A stretch of 64,000 nucleotides of DNA from Seohaeicola_A nanhaiensis (GTDB lineage: Bacteria; Pseudomonadota; Alphaproteobacteria; Rhodobacterales; Rhodobacteraceae), in NCBI RefSeq assembly GCF_042654245.1, contig NZ_JBHSGI010000024.1:434001-498000 (forward strand). Direction: 5' to 3'. The notes beneath the pieces were generated by a model. The model made no database searches. It was not told where the DNA came from and saw only the letters and a program-made list of their open reading frames with translations. The position numbers and the translations under genes are program-made. Positions 1 to 7,762 of the stretch are shown here, piece by piece (position 1 is the stretch's first letter; every line of letters begins with the position of its first letter).

Positions 1-327
1 GGTAAGTCACGGGGCCATACCCGCGCCTCGGCAGCCGAGGGGGTGGAGCGCGCGCTGAAGATGCTGGAGGGCCGGTGGAAGCTGGAGATCCTGTTTCATC
101 TCTTCGGCGGCAATGTGCTGCGCTTTTCGGAACTGGACCGCGCGATCCCGGGCGTGTCGCAGAAGATGCTGATCCAGCAGCTGCGCCAGCTGGAGGCGGA
201 AGGGATCGTGGCGCGCACCGTCTATCCCGAGGTGCCGCCGCGGGTGGAGTATCGCCTGACCGACTGGGGCCAGATGCTGTGCCCGGCGCTGGACGCGCTG
301 CTGGGATGGGCGGCGGCCCGGCCCTGA
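1..327 (+). CDS. HxlR-family winged-helix transcriptional regulator, 5' end outside the window
   Basis: The reading frame is open from base 1 to the TGA at 325-327, so the true start may lie upstream; GTG at 43 is the first start-like codon seen. The protein matches the HxlR fold: a helix with VERALKMLEGRWKLEIL, then FSELDRAIPGVSQKMLIQQL as recognition region and VEYRLTDWGQML as the wing end. HxlR proteins are DNA-binding regulators, some of which sense electrophiles through an N-terminal Cys-Pro next to this helix. At that place the sequence here reads Gly-Val, so a classical redox Cys is not seen. It precedes argE on the same strand with about 80 bases between. Target genes are unknown; regulation of the downstream hydrolases is only a guess from position. 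Confidence 0.8.
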   Translation, partial: GKSRGHTRASAAEGVERALKMLEGRWKLEILFHLFGGNVLRFSELDRAIPGVSQKMLIQQLRQLEAEGIVARTVYPEVPPRVEYRLTDWGQMLCPALDALLGWAAARP

Positions 328-406
328 GGGGGCATCGGGGCTTTTGACCTTGTGGTTCGGCCGGCAGTCCCGTTACCGTCGCGCCAGTGCAAGGACGAGG
401 ACATTC

Positions 407-1573
407 ATGACGGCCACCCTTTCCGCCTTCCAGATCATGGAAAAGCTGATCTCCTTCCCGACGGTCAGCCGCGACACCAACCTGCCTCTGGTCGACTGGG
501 TGGAGTCCTATCTGAACAGCCACGGCATCGAGGCGCATCGTTATTACAAGCCGGACGAGCCGAAGGCGGCGCTGTTTGCCCATGTCGGGCCCTGGGAAGA
601 GGGGGCGGTCGTGCTGTCGGGGCACACCGATGTGGTGCCGGTGGACGGGCAGCCCTGGGACAGCGATCCGTTCAGCGTGGTGGAGCGGGACGGCAAGTAT
701 TTCGGGCGCGGCACCTGCGACATGAAGGGCTTTGACGCCATCGCCATCTGGGCGCTGGTCGAGGCGCACCGGCGCGGCGTGAAGCGGCCGATGCAGCTGG
801 CGCTGTCGTTCGACGAGGAAGTGGGCTGTACCGGCGCGCCGCCGATGATCGAGGCGATGCAGCCGGTTCTGCCCAAGGGCGCGGCGGTGATCGTGGGCGA
901 GCCCTCGATGATGCAGGCGGTCACCGGCCACAAGGGCGGGCAGGGGTTCTGGGTCGATGTCTGGGGGTTCGAGGTGCATTCCTCGATCATGCATACCGGG
1001 GTCAGCGCCATCATGGAGGCGGCGAAGATCATCCAGTGGGCCAATGAGGTGAACGCCGAGGAGGCGGCGAAGCAGCCGTCGCTGATCGCCTCGGCCTTCG
1101 TGCCGCCCTGGACGACGCTGCACACCGGGCTGATCAGCGGCGGCACGGCGGCCAATATCACGGCGAAGCACTGCCGGTTCGACCTGGGCTATCGCGCGGT
1201 GCCCGATGCCGATCTGGACGCCTGGGACGCGAAGGTGCGGGCCAAGGTGGCCGAGGTCGAGGCGGAGATGCAGGCGGTGGTGCCCGAGGCGCGCATCGAC
1301 CTGGAGGCGCGGTTCGCCGTGCCGGGGCTGCGGCCGGAGGAGAACGGTCTGGCCGAGGGGCTGGTGCGCCAGATCACCGGAGACAATGCGACCCATGTGG
1401 TCAGCTATGGCACCGAGGCCGGGCAGTTTCAGGCGGCGGGCTATTCCGCCGTGGTCTGCGGCCCGGGCGACATCGCCCAGGCGCATCAGCCGAACGAATT
1501 CATCACCATCGCCCAGTTCGAGGCCGGCGTCGCCTTTGCCGACCGTCTGGTGCGCCGCTTGCAGGAAGGATAA
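407..1573 (+). CDS. argE: acetylornithine deacetylase-like M20 metallopeptidase
   Basis: Predicted cytoplasmic zinc hydrolase of the M20/ArgE group, 388 aa, the usual ArgE size, expected to remove the acetyl group from N2-acetylornithine or a related N-acyl amino acid. Visible family motifs are SGHTDVVPVDG (about residue 70), GRGTCDMKGF (about 100), the catalytic Glu pair in LSFDEEVGCTGAP (about 135), VGEPS (about 163) and a late His in AHQPNEF (about 360). The frame extends up to a TTG at 344, but ATG 407 is preferred because AGGACGAGGAC lies just before it and the family similarity begins there. The gene ends 5 bases before an M20 amidohydrolase, so the two are probably co-transcribed. Many bacteria carry several argE paralogs, so arginine synthesis versus catabolic deacylation cannot be settled here. 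Confidence 0.85.
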   Translation: MTATLSAFQIMEKLISFPTVSRDTNLPLVDWVESYLNSHGIEAHRYYKPDEPKAALFAHVGPWEEGAVVLSGHTDVVPVDGQPWDSDPFSVVERDGKYFGRGTCDMKGFDAIAIWALVEAHRRGVKRPMQLALSFDEEVGCTGAPPMIEAMQPVLPKGAAVIVGEPSMMQAVTGHKGGQGFWVDVWGFEVHSSIMHTGVSAIMEAAKIIQWANEVNAEEAAKQPSLIASAFVPPWTTLHTGLISGGTAANITAKHCRFDLGYRAVPDADLDAWDAKVRAKVAEVEAEMQAVVPEARIDLEARFAVPGLRPEENGLAEGLVRQITGDNATHVVSYGTEAGQFQAAGYSAVVCGPGDIAQAHQPNEFITIAQFEAGVAFADRLVRRLQEG

Positions 1574-1578
1574 GCGCC

Positions 1579-2745
1579 ATGCCCATCAAGAACCGTCTTG
1601 CCGAGATGCACGCCGAGATCACCGGCTGGCGCCGGCATCTGCACTCCATTCCCGAATTGCAGTTCGACCTGCCCAAGACCTCGGCCTTTGTCGAGGCGCG
1701 GCTGCGCGAGATCGGGATCACCGACATCACGACCGGCATCGCCCAGACCGGCATCGTCGCGGTGATCGAGGGGAAGACAAATACATCCGGCCGGGTGATT
1801 GGGCTGCGCGCGGACATGGACGCGCTGCCGATCCACGAGAAGACCGGGCTCGACTATGCCTCGACCCATCCGGGCAAGATGCATGCCTGTGGGCATGACG
1901 GTCATACGGCGATGCTGCTCGGCGCGGCGAAATACCTGCAGGAGACGAAGAACTTTGACGGCAAGGTGGTGCTGATCTTCCAGCCGGCGGAGGAGGGCGG
2001 CGGCGGCGGCCGGGTCATGTGCGAGGAGGGCATGATGGAGCGCTGGGGCATCCAGGAGGTTTACGGGATGCACAACATGCCGCAGCAGGGCGCGGGCGAG
2101 TTCCACATCCGGCCCGGCGCGCTGATGGCCTCGGCCGACCAGTTCGACATCGTGGTGACGGGCAAGGGCGGCCATGCGGCGGCGCCGCATCGCGCGGTGG
2201 ACACCAACCTGGTGGCCGCGCATGTGCTGATCGCTTTGCAGTCCATCGCCTCGCGCAATGTCGATCCGCTGGAGCAGGTGGTGGTGTCGGTCTGCACCTT
2301 CCGGTCGGACAACGAGAGCCACAACGTGATCCCGCAGACGGTGTTGCTGCGCGGCACCGTGCGGGCGCTGAGCGCCGAGGTGCGCGATCTGGCGGAGGAG
2401 CGGGTCAAGGCGATCGTGACCGCCACCGCCTCGGCCTATGGCGCCAGTGCCGAGATCGACTATCAGCGCGGCTATCCGGTGACGGTGAACGCGACCGAGA
2501 ACACGGAATTCGCGGCCGAGATCGCCGAGATCGTGGCGGGCAAGGTGGAGCGGGACACGCCGCCGATGATGGCGGGCGAGGATTTCTCCTTCATGCTGGA
2601 GGAGCGGCCGGGGGCCTATATCTTCCTGGGCAACGGCGATGGCGCGATGGTCCATCACCCGATGTACACCTTCAACGACGAGATTATCCCGGTCGGCTGT
2701 TCCTGGTTCGCCGAGGTGGTGGAGCGGAAGATGCCGGCGGCGTGA
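1579..2745 (+). CDS. M20 family amidohydrolase, first of three tandem paralogs
   Basis: Predicted metal-dependent N-acyl amino acid or hippurate-type amidohydrolase, 388 aa. The M20D signatures are all present: GLRADMDALPI (about residue 75), the metal-binding MHACGHDGHTAMLLG (about 100), FQPAEEGG with the catalytic Glu (about 133), KGGHAAAPH in the lid domain (about 195), AGEDFSFML and HHPMYTFND near the end. It starts 5 bases after argE and is followed, after 94 bases, by a close paralog. No signal peptide is seen, so it should act in the cytoplasm on imported or internally produced N-acyl or N-aroyl amino acids. The substrate cannot be read from the sequence. Confidence 0.9.
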   Translation: MPIKNRLAEMHAEITGWRRHLHSIPELQFDLPKTSAFVEARLREIGITDITTGIAQTGIVAVIEGKTNTSGRVIGLRADMDALPIHEKTGLDYASTHPGKMHACGHDGHTAMLLGAAKYLQETKNFDGKVVLIFQPAEEGGGGGRVMCEEGMMERWGIQEVYGMHNMPQQGAGEFHIRPGALMASADQFDIVVTGKGGHAAAPHRAVDTNLVAAHVLIALQSIASRNVDPLEQVVVSVCTFRSDNESHNVIPQTVLLRGTVRALSAEVRDLAEERVKAIVTATASAYGASAEIDYQRGYPVTVNATENTEFAAEIAEIVAGKVERDTPPMMAGEDFSFMLEERPGAYIFLGNGDGAMVHHPMYTFNDEIIPVGCSWFAEVVERKMPAA

Positions 2746-2839
2746 CCGCAGGTCGCGCCGGGTGGGACAGAACGGGTTTTTGGCAAGAACACCTGCGGAG
2801 CCCCCACGCGGTTGAGGTCACGCAATTCAGGAGCCGCCC

Positions 2840-4003
2840 ATGCCCGTGAAGAACAGCATCGCCGACCGGCTGCCCGCGCTGAGCGCGATCCGGCGCGATA
2901 TCCATGCCCATCCCGAGCTGCGCTTTGCCGAGCATCGCACCGCCGCGCTGGTGGCGGAGAAGCTGCGCGCCTGGGGCTGTGACGAGGTGGTGGAGGGGGT
3001 CGGCCAGACCGGCGTGGTCGGCGTGATCCGGGGGCGCAGCACGGCGAGCGGGCGGGCCATCGGGTTTCGCGCCGACATGGACGCGCTGCCGCTGCTCGAG
3101 CGGAGCGGGGTGGACCATGCCTCGACCGTGCCCGGCAAGATGCACGCCTGCGGGCATGACGGGCATACGACCATGCTCTTGGGCGCGGCGCAGTATCTGG
3201 CGGAGACACGCAACTTTGACGGCACGGTGGTGCTGCTGTTCCAGCCGGCCGAGGAGGGTGGCGGCGGCGCCAAGGCGATGATCGCCGACGGGGTGATGGA
3301 GCGCTGGGGCATCGAAGAGGTCTATGGGATGCACAACTGGCCGGGGTTGCCGGTGGGCAGCTTCGCGGTGAAGGAGGGGCCGCTGCTGGCGGCGGCCGAC
3401 GGTTTCGAGATCGCGGTGCAGGGCACGGGCGGGCATGGCGCGCGGCCACATCTGGCGGTGGATACGACGCTGGCCGCCTGCGCGGTGGTGATGGCGCTGC
3501 AATCGGTGGTGTCGCGCAATGTCGATCCGCTGAAGACGGTGGTGCTGTCGATCTGCGGGCTGGAGTCGGAATCGACGGCCTACAACGTGATCCCCGAGCG
3601 GATCGTGCTGCGCGGGACGACGCGGTTTCTGGACCCCGAGCTGCAGCCGGTGCTGGTGGAGCGGATCGAGACGCTGGCGCGGCAGACCGCCGCCGCCTAT
3701 GGCGCGCGGGCCGAGGTCACCTATACGCGCAGCGTCGGGCCGGTGCTGAACCGGGCGGGCAACGTCGCCCATGCGGTGCGCGCGGGCGAGGCGGTGGCGG
3801 GCGCGGTGAAGACCGATATCCGGCCCGACATGGCGGCCGAGGATTTTGCCGACATGCTGGCGGTGCGGCCCGGCTGTTACATTTTGATCGGCAATGGCGA
3901 CAGCGCCGACCTTCACAACCCGGCCTATGAGTTCAACGACGAGGCGATCCCGGTGGGGGCGAGCTGGTTCGCCACGCTGGCCGAGCAGAGGCTGGAGGCC
4001 TGA
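2840..4003 (+). CDS. M20 family amidohydrolase, second of three tandem paralogs
   Basis: 387 aa paralog of the genes on both sides, sharing the start MPVKNSIADRLPALSAIRRD, the ACGHDGHTTMLLG metal motif, FQPAEEGGGGAKAM and a C-terminal LHNPAYEFNDEAIP segment. It differs from its neighbours near the end: the usual G-E-D-F before the last metal region is AAEDFADM here, against AGEDFSFM and GGEDFSFM in the flanking copies, so its substrate pocket may have diverged. It has its own 94-base leader with AGGAG before ATG 2840. It is followed after 4 bases by the third copy and is probably translated with it. The substrate is unknown. Confidence 0.88.
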   Translation: MPVKNSIADRLPALSAIRRDIHAHPELRFAEHRTAALVAEKLRAWGCDEVVEGVGQTGVVGVIRGRSTASGRAIGFRADMDALPLLERSGVDHASTVPGKMHACGHDGHTTMLLGAAQYLAETRNFDGTVVLLFQPAEEGGGGAKAMIADGVMERWGIEEVYGMHNWPGLPVGSFAVKEGPLLAAADGFEIAVQGTGGHGARPHLAVDTTLAACAVVMALQSVVSRNVDPLKTVVLSICGLESESTAYNVIPERIVLRGTTRFLDPELQPVLVERIETLARQTAAAYGARAEVTYTRSVGPVLNRAGNVAHAVRAGEAVAGAVKTDIRPDMAAEDFADMLAVRPGCYILIGNGDSADLHNPAYEFNDEAIPVGASWFATLAEQRLEA

Positions 4004-4007
4004 GACG

Positions 4008-5162
4008 ATGCCGGTGAGAAACCGACTGGCCGAGATGCAGCCGGAAATCGCCGCCTGGCGGCGCGATTTCCATGCCCATCCGGAGATCCTTTATGACACC
4101 CATCGCACGGCGGGGCTGGTGGCCGAGCGGCTGCGCGGCTTTGGCTGCGATGAGGTGGTGGAAGGCATCGGGCGCACGGGCGTCGTGGGTGTGATCCGGG
4201 GGCGGCCCGGCGCGCGCACCATCGGGCTGCGCGCGGATATGGACGCGCTGCCGATCCACGAGGCGACGGGGGCGGCCCATGCCTCGACCGTGGCGGGCAA
4301 GATGCATGCCTGCGGGCATGACGGGCATACCGCCATGCTGCTGGGGGCGGCGCAGTATCTGGCGGAGACGCGGAATTTCGACGGGACGGTGGTGGTGATC
4401 TTCCAGCCGGCCGAGGAGGGCGGCAACGGCGCCAAGGCGATGCTGGACGACGGGCTGGTCGAACGGTTCGGCATCGACGAGATCTATGCGATCCACAACC
4501 GGCCCGGCCTGCCGGTCGGGCAGTTCGCGATCCGCCCGGGGCCGCAGCTGGCCGCCGCCGACGAGTTCGCCATCGAGGTGGTGGGCAAGGGTGGGCACGC
4601 GGCGGAACCGAACCTGGCGGTGGATCCGCTGGTGATCGCCTGCCAGATCGTGGTGGCCTTGCAGACCATCGTGAGCCGCAATGCGGATCCGGTGGCGCAG
4701 ACGGTGGTTTCGGTGACCTCGGTCGAGACATCGTCGCACGCCTTCAACGTGATTTCCGAGCGGGTCGCGATGCGGGGCACGGTCCGCACCCATTCGCCCG
4801 AGATGCGCGCGCTGGCCGAGCGGCGGATCGGCGAGATCGCGGCGGCGACGGCGCAGGCGCTGGGCGGGCGGGCCGAGACGACCTATACCCACGGCGTTCC
4901 GGTCACGATCAACACGCCGGAGAACACCGGGTTCGCCATTGCCGCGGCGGAGGCGGTGGCGGGCGGCTGCCATGAATCGCCGCTGGTGATGGGGGGCGAG
5001 GATTTCTCGTTCATGCTGGAGGCGCGGCCCGGTGCGTTCATCTATGTCGGCAATGGCGACAGCGCCGGGCTGCATCATCCGGCCTATGATTTCAACGACG
5101 AGACGATCCCGGCGGGGGCGAGCTGGTTCGTCGAGATGGCGGAGCGGCGGTTGCGCCTATGA
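4008..5162 (+). CDS. M20 family amidohydrolase, third of three tandem paralogs
   Basis: 384 aa predicted zinc-dependent amidohydrolase. Motifs: GLRADMDALPI, MHACGHDGHTAMLLG, FQPAEEGGNGAKAM, KGGHAAEPN, GGEDFSFM and LHHPAYDFNDETIP. The frame is open from 3894, but ATG 4008 is chosen because the paralogs begin with the same Met-Pro-Val/Ile-Lys/Arg-Asn pattern and because it follows the preceding stop by only 4 bases. Its last bases overlap the convergent topoisomerase gene by 6 bases. One member of the group could act on hippurate-like aroyl-glycines and another on acyl amino acids, but nothing in the sequence decides this. Confidence 0.9.
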   Translation: MPVRNRLAEMQPEIAAWRRDFHAHPEILYDTHRTAGLVAERLRGFGCDEVVEGIGRTGVVGVIRGRPGARTIGLRADMDALPIHEATGAAHASTVAGKMHACGHDGHTAMLLGAAQYLAETRNFDGTVVVIFQPAEEGGNGAKAMLDDGLVERFGIDEIYAIHNRPGLPVGQFAIRPGPQLAAADEFAIEVVGKGGHAAEPNLAVDPLVIACQIVVALQTIVSRNADPVAQTVVSVTSVETSSHAFNVISERVAMRGTVRTHSPEMRALAERRIGEIAAATAQALGGRAETTYTHGVPVTINTPENTGFAIAAAEAVAGGCHESPLVMGGEDFSFMLEARPGAFIYVGNGDSAGLHHPAYDFNDETIPAGASWFVEMAERRLRL

Positions 5163-6131
5163 CCGGTCGAGGAAGGACAGCAGGCGGTTTTCGGCGGCGC
5201 TGAGGCCGGCGAGGCCGGCGCCGGGGGTCTCGGGCGGTTCGGCCCCGGCAAGCGCGATCACCTCGGGGTGGATATAGGAGCGGCGGGCGACGGCCGGCGT
5301 GTTGGCGAGGCGGTCGGCGGCGGCCGCACAGAGGCTGCGGATGGTGGCGCCGCCGGCCTCGGCGGTCTCGAAGGCGGCAAGCGTGCCGGACCAGGTGCGG
5401 AAGGTCTTGGCGGTGAAATCGCCGCCGCCGGCCTCGGCCAGATAGGCGTTGAGTGCGCCCGAGGAGAGCTTGCGCGCGTCGCCGTCGCTGTCGATCCACG
5501 TCAGCAGCTCGGCGCCGGGGAGGTCGCGGATGTCATTCAGAACGCGCAGCAGCTTGCGGTCGGTCAGGCGGCGGCGCACCTTCTTGCCGCCCTTGGCGGT
5601 ATAGGCGAGGTTCAGGCCCGTGCGGGTCAGACGCAGGTGGCGGCGGCGCAGGGTCAGCGCGCCGTAGGAGCCGTTTTCCCGGGCATAGGTCTCGTTCCCG
5701 ACGCGCAATGACAGGCGATCGATCAGCAGCAGCGCGGCGGCGAGGGCAAAGCGTTCGCCGCCCGGATCCTCGGCCAGGTCGCGGGTGATGCGGCGGCGGA
5801 TGCGCGGCAGGGCGCGGCCGAAGTCGGGCAGGAGGGAGAATTTCTGTTCGGACTGCGCCTCGGACCATTTGGCATGATAGCGGTATTGCTTGCGTTCGCG
5901 GGCGTCAAAACCGGTGGCCTGAAGGTGGCCGTTGGCGCGGGGCGAGATCCAGACGTCGCCATAGGCGGGGGGCACGGCCAGCGCCTCGATCCGGCTGCGT
6001 TCTTCGCCGCGCGCGATGGTGGTGCCGTCGGGTGCGAGGTAGGTGAAGCCGCGCCCGGCGCGGCGGCGCGAGATGCCGGGGCGGCTGTCGGGATACCAGA
6101 TCAGGCCGGCGGGCAGATCCGAGGGCGCCAT
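5157..6131 (-). CDS. DNA topoisomerase type IB (poxvirus-like)
   Basis: 324 aa bacterial type IB topoisomerase, expected to relax supercoils through a 3'-phosphotyrosyl intermediate without ATP. The N-terminal clamp domain begins after about residue 20 (ISRRRAGRGFTYLAPDG). The catalytic domain has RVGNETYARENGSYG, a KTFRTWSGT motif at about 244 and the putative active Tyr286 in SYIHPEVI. Arg and Lys residues of the catalytic set are plausible in RVGNE and YTAKGGKK. The start ATG at 6131 lies one base after the stop of the small Tudor-like gene, so the two are likely translationally coupled. It converges with the M20 gene with a 6-base overlap. Such enzymes are accessory, not essential, in bacteria. 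Confidence 0.92.
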   Translation of the reverse strand: MAPSDLPAGLIWYPDSRPGISRRRAGRGFTYLAPDGTTIARGEERSRIEALAVPPAYGDVWISPRANGHLQATGFDARERKQYRYHAKWSEAQSEQKFSLLPDFGRALPRIRRRITRDLAEDPGGERFALAAALLLIDRLSLRVGNETYARENGSYGALTLRRRHLRLTRTGLNLAYTAKGGKKVRRRLTDRKLLRVLNDIRDLPGAELLTWIDSDGDARKLSSGALNAYLAEAGGGDFTAKTFRTWSGTLAAFETAEAGGATIRSLCAAAADRLANTPAVARRSYIHPEVIALAGAEPPETPGAGLAGLSAAENRLLSFLDRS

Positions 6132-6132
6132 G

Positions 6133-6345
6133 TCACACCTGCCGCAGTTCGGAGGCGCTTTTGAGCACGGTGCCGCCGTCGTCCTGGCGGATCACCACGG
6201 CGGGGTTGTCCGCGGTGCCGTTGCGCACGACCTTTGTGCCCTTGATCGTGCGGGTGGTGCGTTCGGCGTGGATTTCGGTGACGCGGCCCGAGGCGGTGCC
6301 CCGGCCCCAGTCCCATTCCACCCGGTCGTCGAGGGCGATTGTCAT
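6133..6345 (-). CDS. small Tudor-like protein (DUF2945, hypervirulence-associated type)
   Basis: 70 aa protein of the DUF2945 type, a short SH3/Tudor-like barrel: VEWDWGRGTASGRVTEIH followed by TIKGTKVVRNGTADNPAVVI and a KSASEL end. A longer frame runs to 6477 but its first 44 residues are Pro/Arg-rich read-through from the neighbouring strand. ATG 6345 has GGAGGATCCCGC directly before it and matches where the fold begins. The biochemical role is unknown; the original name comes from fungal homologs. The one-base spacing to the topoisomerase gene suggests a shared transcript and perhaps a nucleic-acid-related role, which is inference from position. Confidence 0.8.
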   Translation of the reverse strand: MTIALDDRVEWDWGRGTASGRVTEIHAERTTRTIKGTKVVRNGTADNPAVVIRQDDGGTVLKSASELRQV

Positions 6346-6391
6346 GCGGGATCCTCCGCGCGGCAAACGCCGGGGGCGGGGCGGCGGTTCC

Positions 6392-7570
6392 TCAGCGGCT
6401 GGCGATGGCGGTGCCGGCGGCATGGGCCGAGGCCCAGGCCCACTGGAAGTTGTAGCCGCCGAGCCAGCCGGTGACATCCACCGCCTCGCCGATGGCGAAG
6501 AGGCCGGGGAGGGCCTTGGCCTCCATGCTGGAGGAGTTCAGGCCGCGGGTGTCGATGCCGCCCAGCGTGACCTCGGCGGTGCGATAGCCTTCGGACCCCG
6601 AGGGGGTGAGCGGCCAGTCGGACAGGCGGTCGGAGAGCGCGCGCAGCGCGGTGTCGGACTGGTCGGCGAGGCGGCCGGAGAGGGCCCATTCGGTCGCCAG
6701 ATGCTCGGCAAGGCGGGTGGGCAGGTGGCGGGCGAGTTCGGTCTTGATGTCGTGGCGCCCGCCGCTCTGGCGCGCGGCGCGCAGAGAGTCGAAGAGCGGG
6801 GCGGCGGGGGTGAGGTTGACCGAGATCGCCTCGCCCTCGCGCCAGTAGGAGGAGAGTTGCAGGACCGAAGGCCCCGAGAGGCCGCGATGGGTAAAGAGCA
6901 GCGCCTCGTCGAAGCTGGCGCGCGCGTTCGAGAGCCGGGCGGGCAGGGCGACGCCGGCGAGCGGGGCGAAGCCGCTGTCGGTGAAGGTGAGGGGGACGAG
7001 GGCGGGGCGCGTTTCGGTCACCTTGAGGCCGAAGCGGGTGGCGATGTCATAGGCGAGACCGGTCGCGCCCATCTTGGGGATCGACTTGCCGCCGGTGGCG
7101 AGCACGAGGTGGGTGGCGGTGACGGTCTCGCGCCGGCCCTCGCGGTCGAGCGTGGCGGTGAAGGCGGCGCCGTCGTGGGAGAGGTCGGCGAGGGTGGTGG
7201 AGAGCCAGAGCTCGGCCCCGGCGCGGGTCATCTCGGCGCGCAGCATGGCGACGATCTGCGTGGCCTTGTCGTCGCAGAAGAGCTGGCCGAGCGTCTTTTC
7301 ATGCCAGGCGATGCGGTGACGCGCGATCAGGGAAAGGAAATCCTGCGGCGTGTAGCGGGCCAGCGCCGATTTGGCGAAATGCGGATTGGCCGAGAGGAAA
7401 TTGGCCGGGCTGGTGCCGAGGTTGGTGAAGTTGCAGCGTCCGCCGCCGGAGATGCGGATCTTTTCGCCCGGGGCGCGGGCGTGGTCGATAACCAGAGTGC
7501 GCCCGCCGGTGAAGGCGGCGCACATCATGCCGGCGGCGCCGGCGCCGAGGATCAGGGTATCGACACGCAT
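6392..7570 (-). CDS. HI0933-family flavoprotein (BaiN/YhiN-like NAD(P)/FAD oxidoreductase)
   Basis: 392 aa predicted FAD-binding oxidoreductase. It starts with the dinucleotide fold DTLILGAGAAGMMCA and the family hallmark EKIRISGGGRCNFTN (about residue 36). The middle contains VLATGGKSIPKMGATG and the C-terminus GEAVDVTGWLGGYNFQWAW, which closes the FAD site. ATG 7570 is chosen over the longer frame to 7945, because upstream residues read through the ftsW promoter region and the FAD fold starts exactly here. The gene is divergent from ftsW, with 192 bases between. The reaction of most family members is not known; some gut homologs reduce bile-acid intermediates. Confidence 0.88.
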   Translation of the reverse strand: MRVDTLILGAGAAGMMCAAFTGGRTLVIDHARAPGEKIRISGGGRCNFTNLGTSPANFLSANPHFAKSALARYTPQDFLSLIARHRIAWHEKTLGQLFCDDKATQIVAMLRAEMTRAGAELWLSTTLADLSHDGAAFTATLDREGRRETVTATHLVLATGGKSIPKMGATGLAYDIATRFGLKVTETRPALVPLTFTDSGFAPLAGVALPARLSNARASFDEALLFTHRGLSGPSVLQLSSYWREGEAISVNLTPAAPLFDSLRAARQSGGRHDIKTELARHLPTRLAEHLATEWALSGRLADQSDTALRALSDRLSDWPLTPSGSEGYRTAEVTLGGIDTRGLNSSSMEAKALPGLFAIGEAVDVTGWLGGYNFQWAWASAHAAGTAIASR

Positions 7571-7683
7571 GGCGCAGGCCCTCGCGCGGATCGCGGCATT
7601 TGGCAAGGGGGAAGCGGGCGGGGGTATCTTCCGGCCTGCAGGGTTGTGATCCCGCCGACGCGATCCCGGGGGCAGGAAGACAC

Positions 7684-7712
7684 TGGCGGGAGGCCGCGTT
7701 TCCCTGTAGACT
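7684..7712 (+). promoter_or_regulatory. possible ftsW promoter
   Basis: A -10-like TAGACT at 7707-7712 stands 17 bases after a weak -35-like TGGCGG at 7684-7689, about 50 bases before the ftsW start. The rest of the 192-base region between the flavoprotein gene and ftsW shows nothing else I can name. The -35 match is poor, so this is a weak prediction. Confidence 0.3.
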
Positions 7713-7762
7713 GTGCCGAGAGACCCCGCAAAGGGGCGCGACAGGCAAAAAGGGCAGTATCC

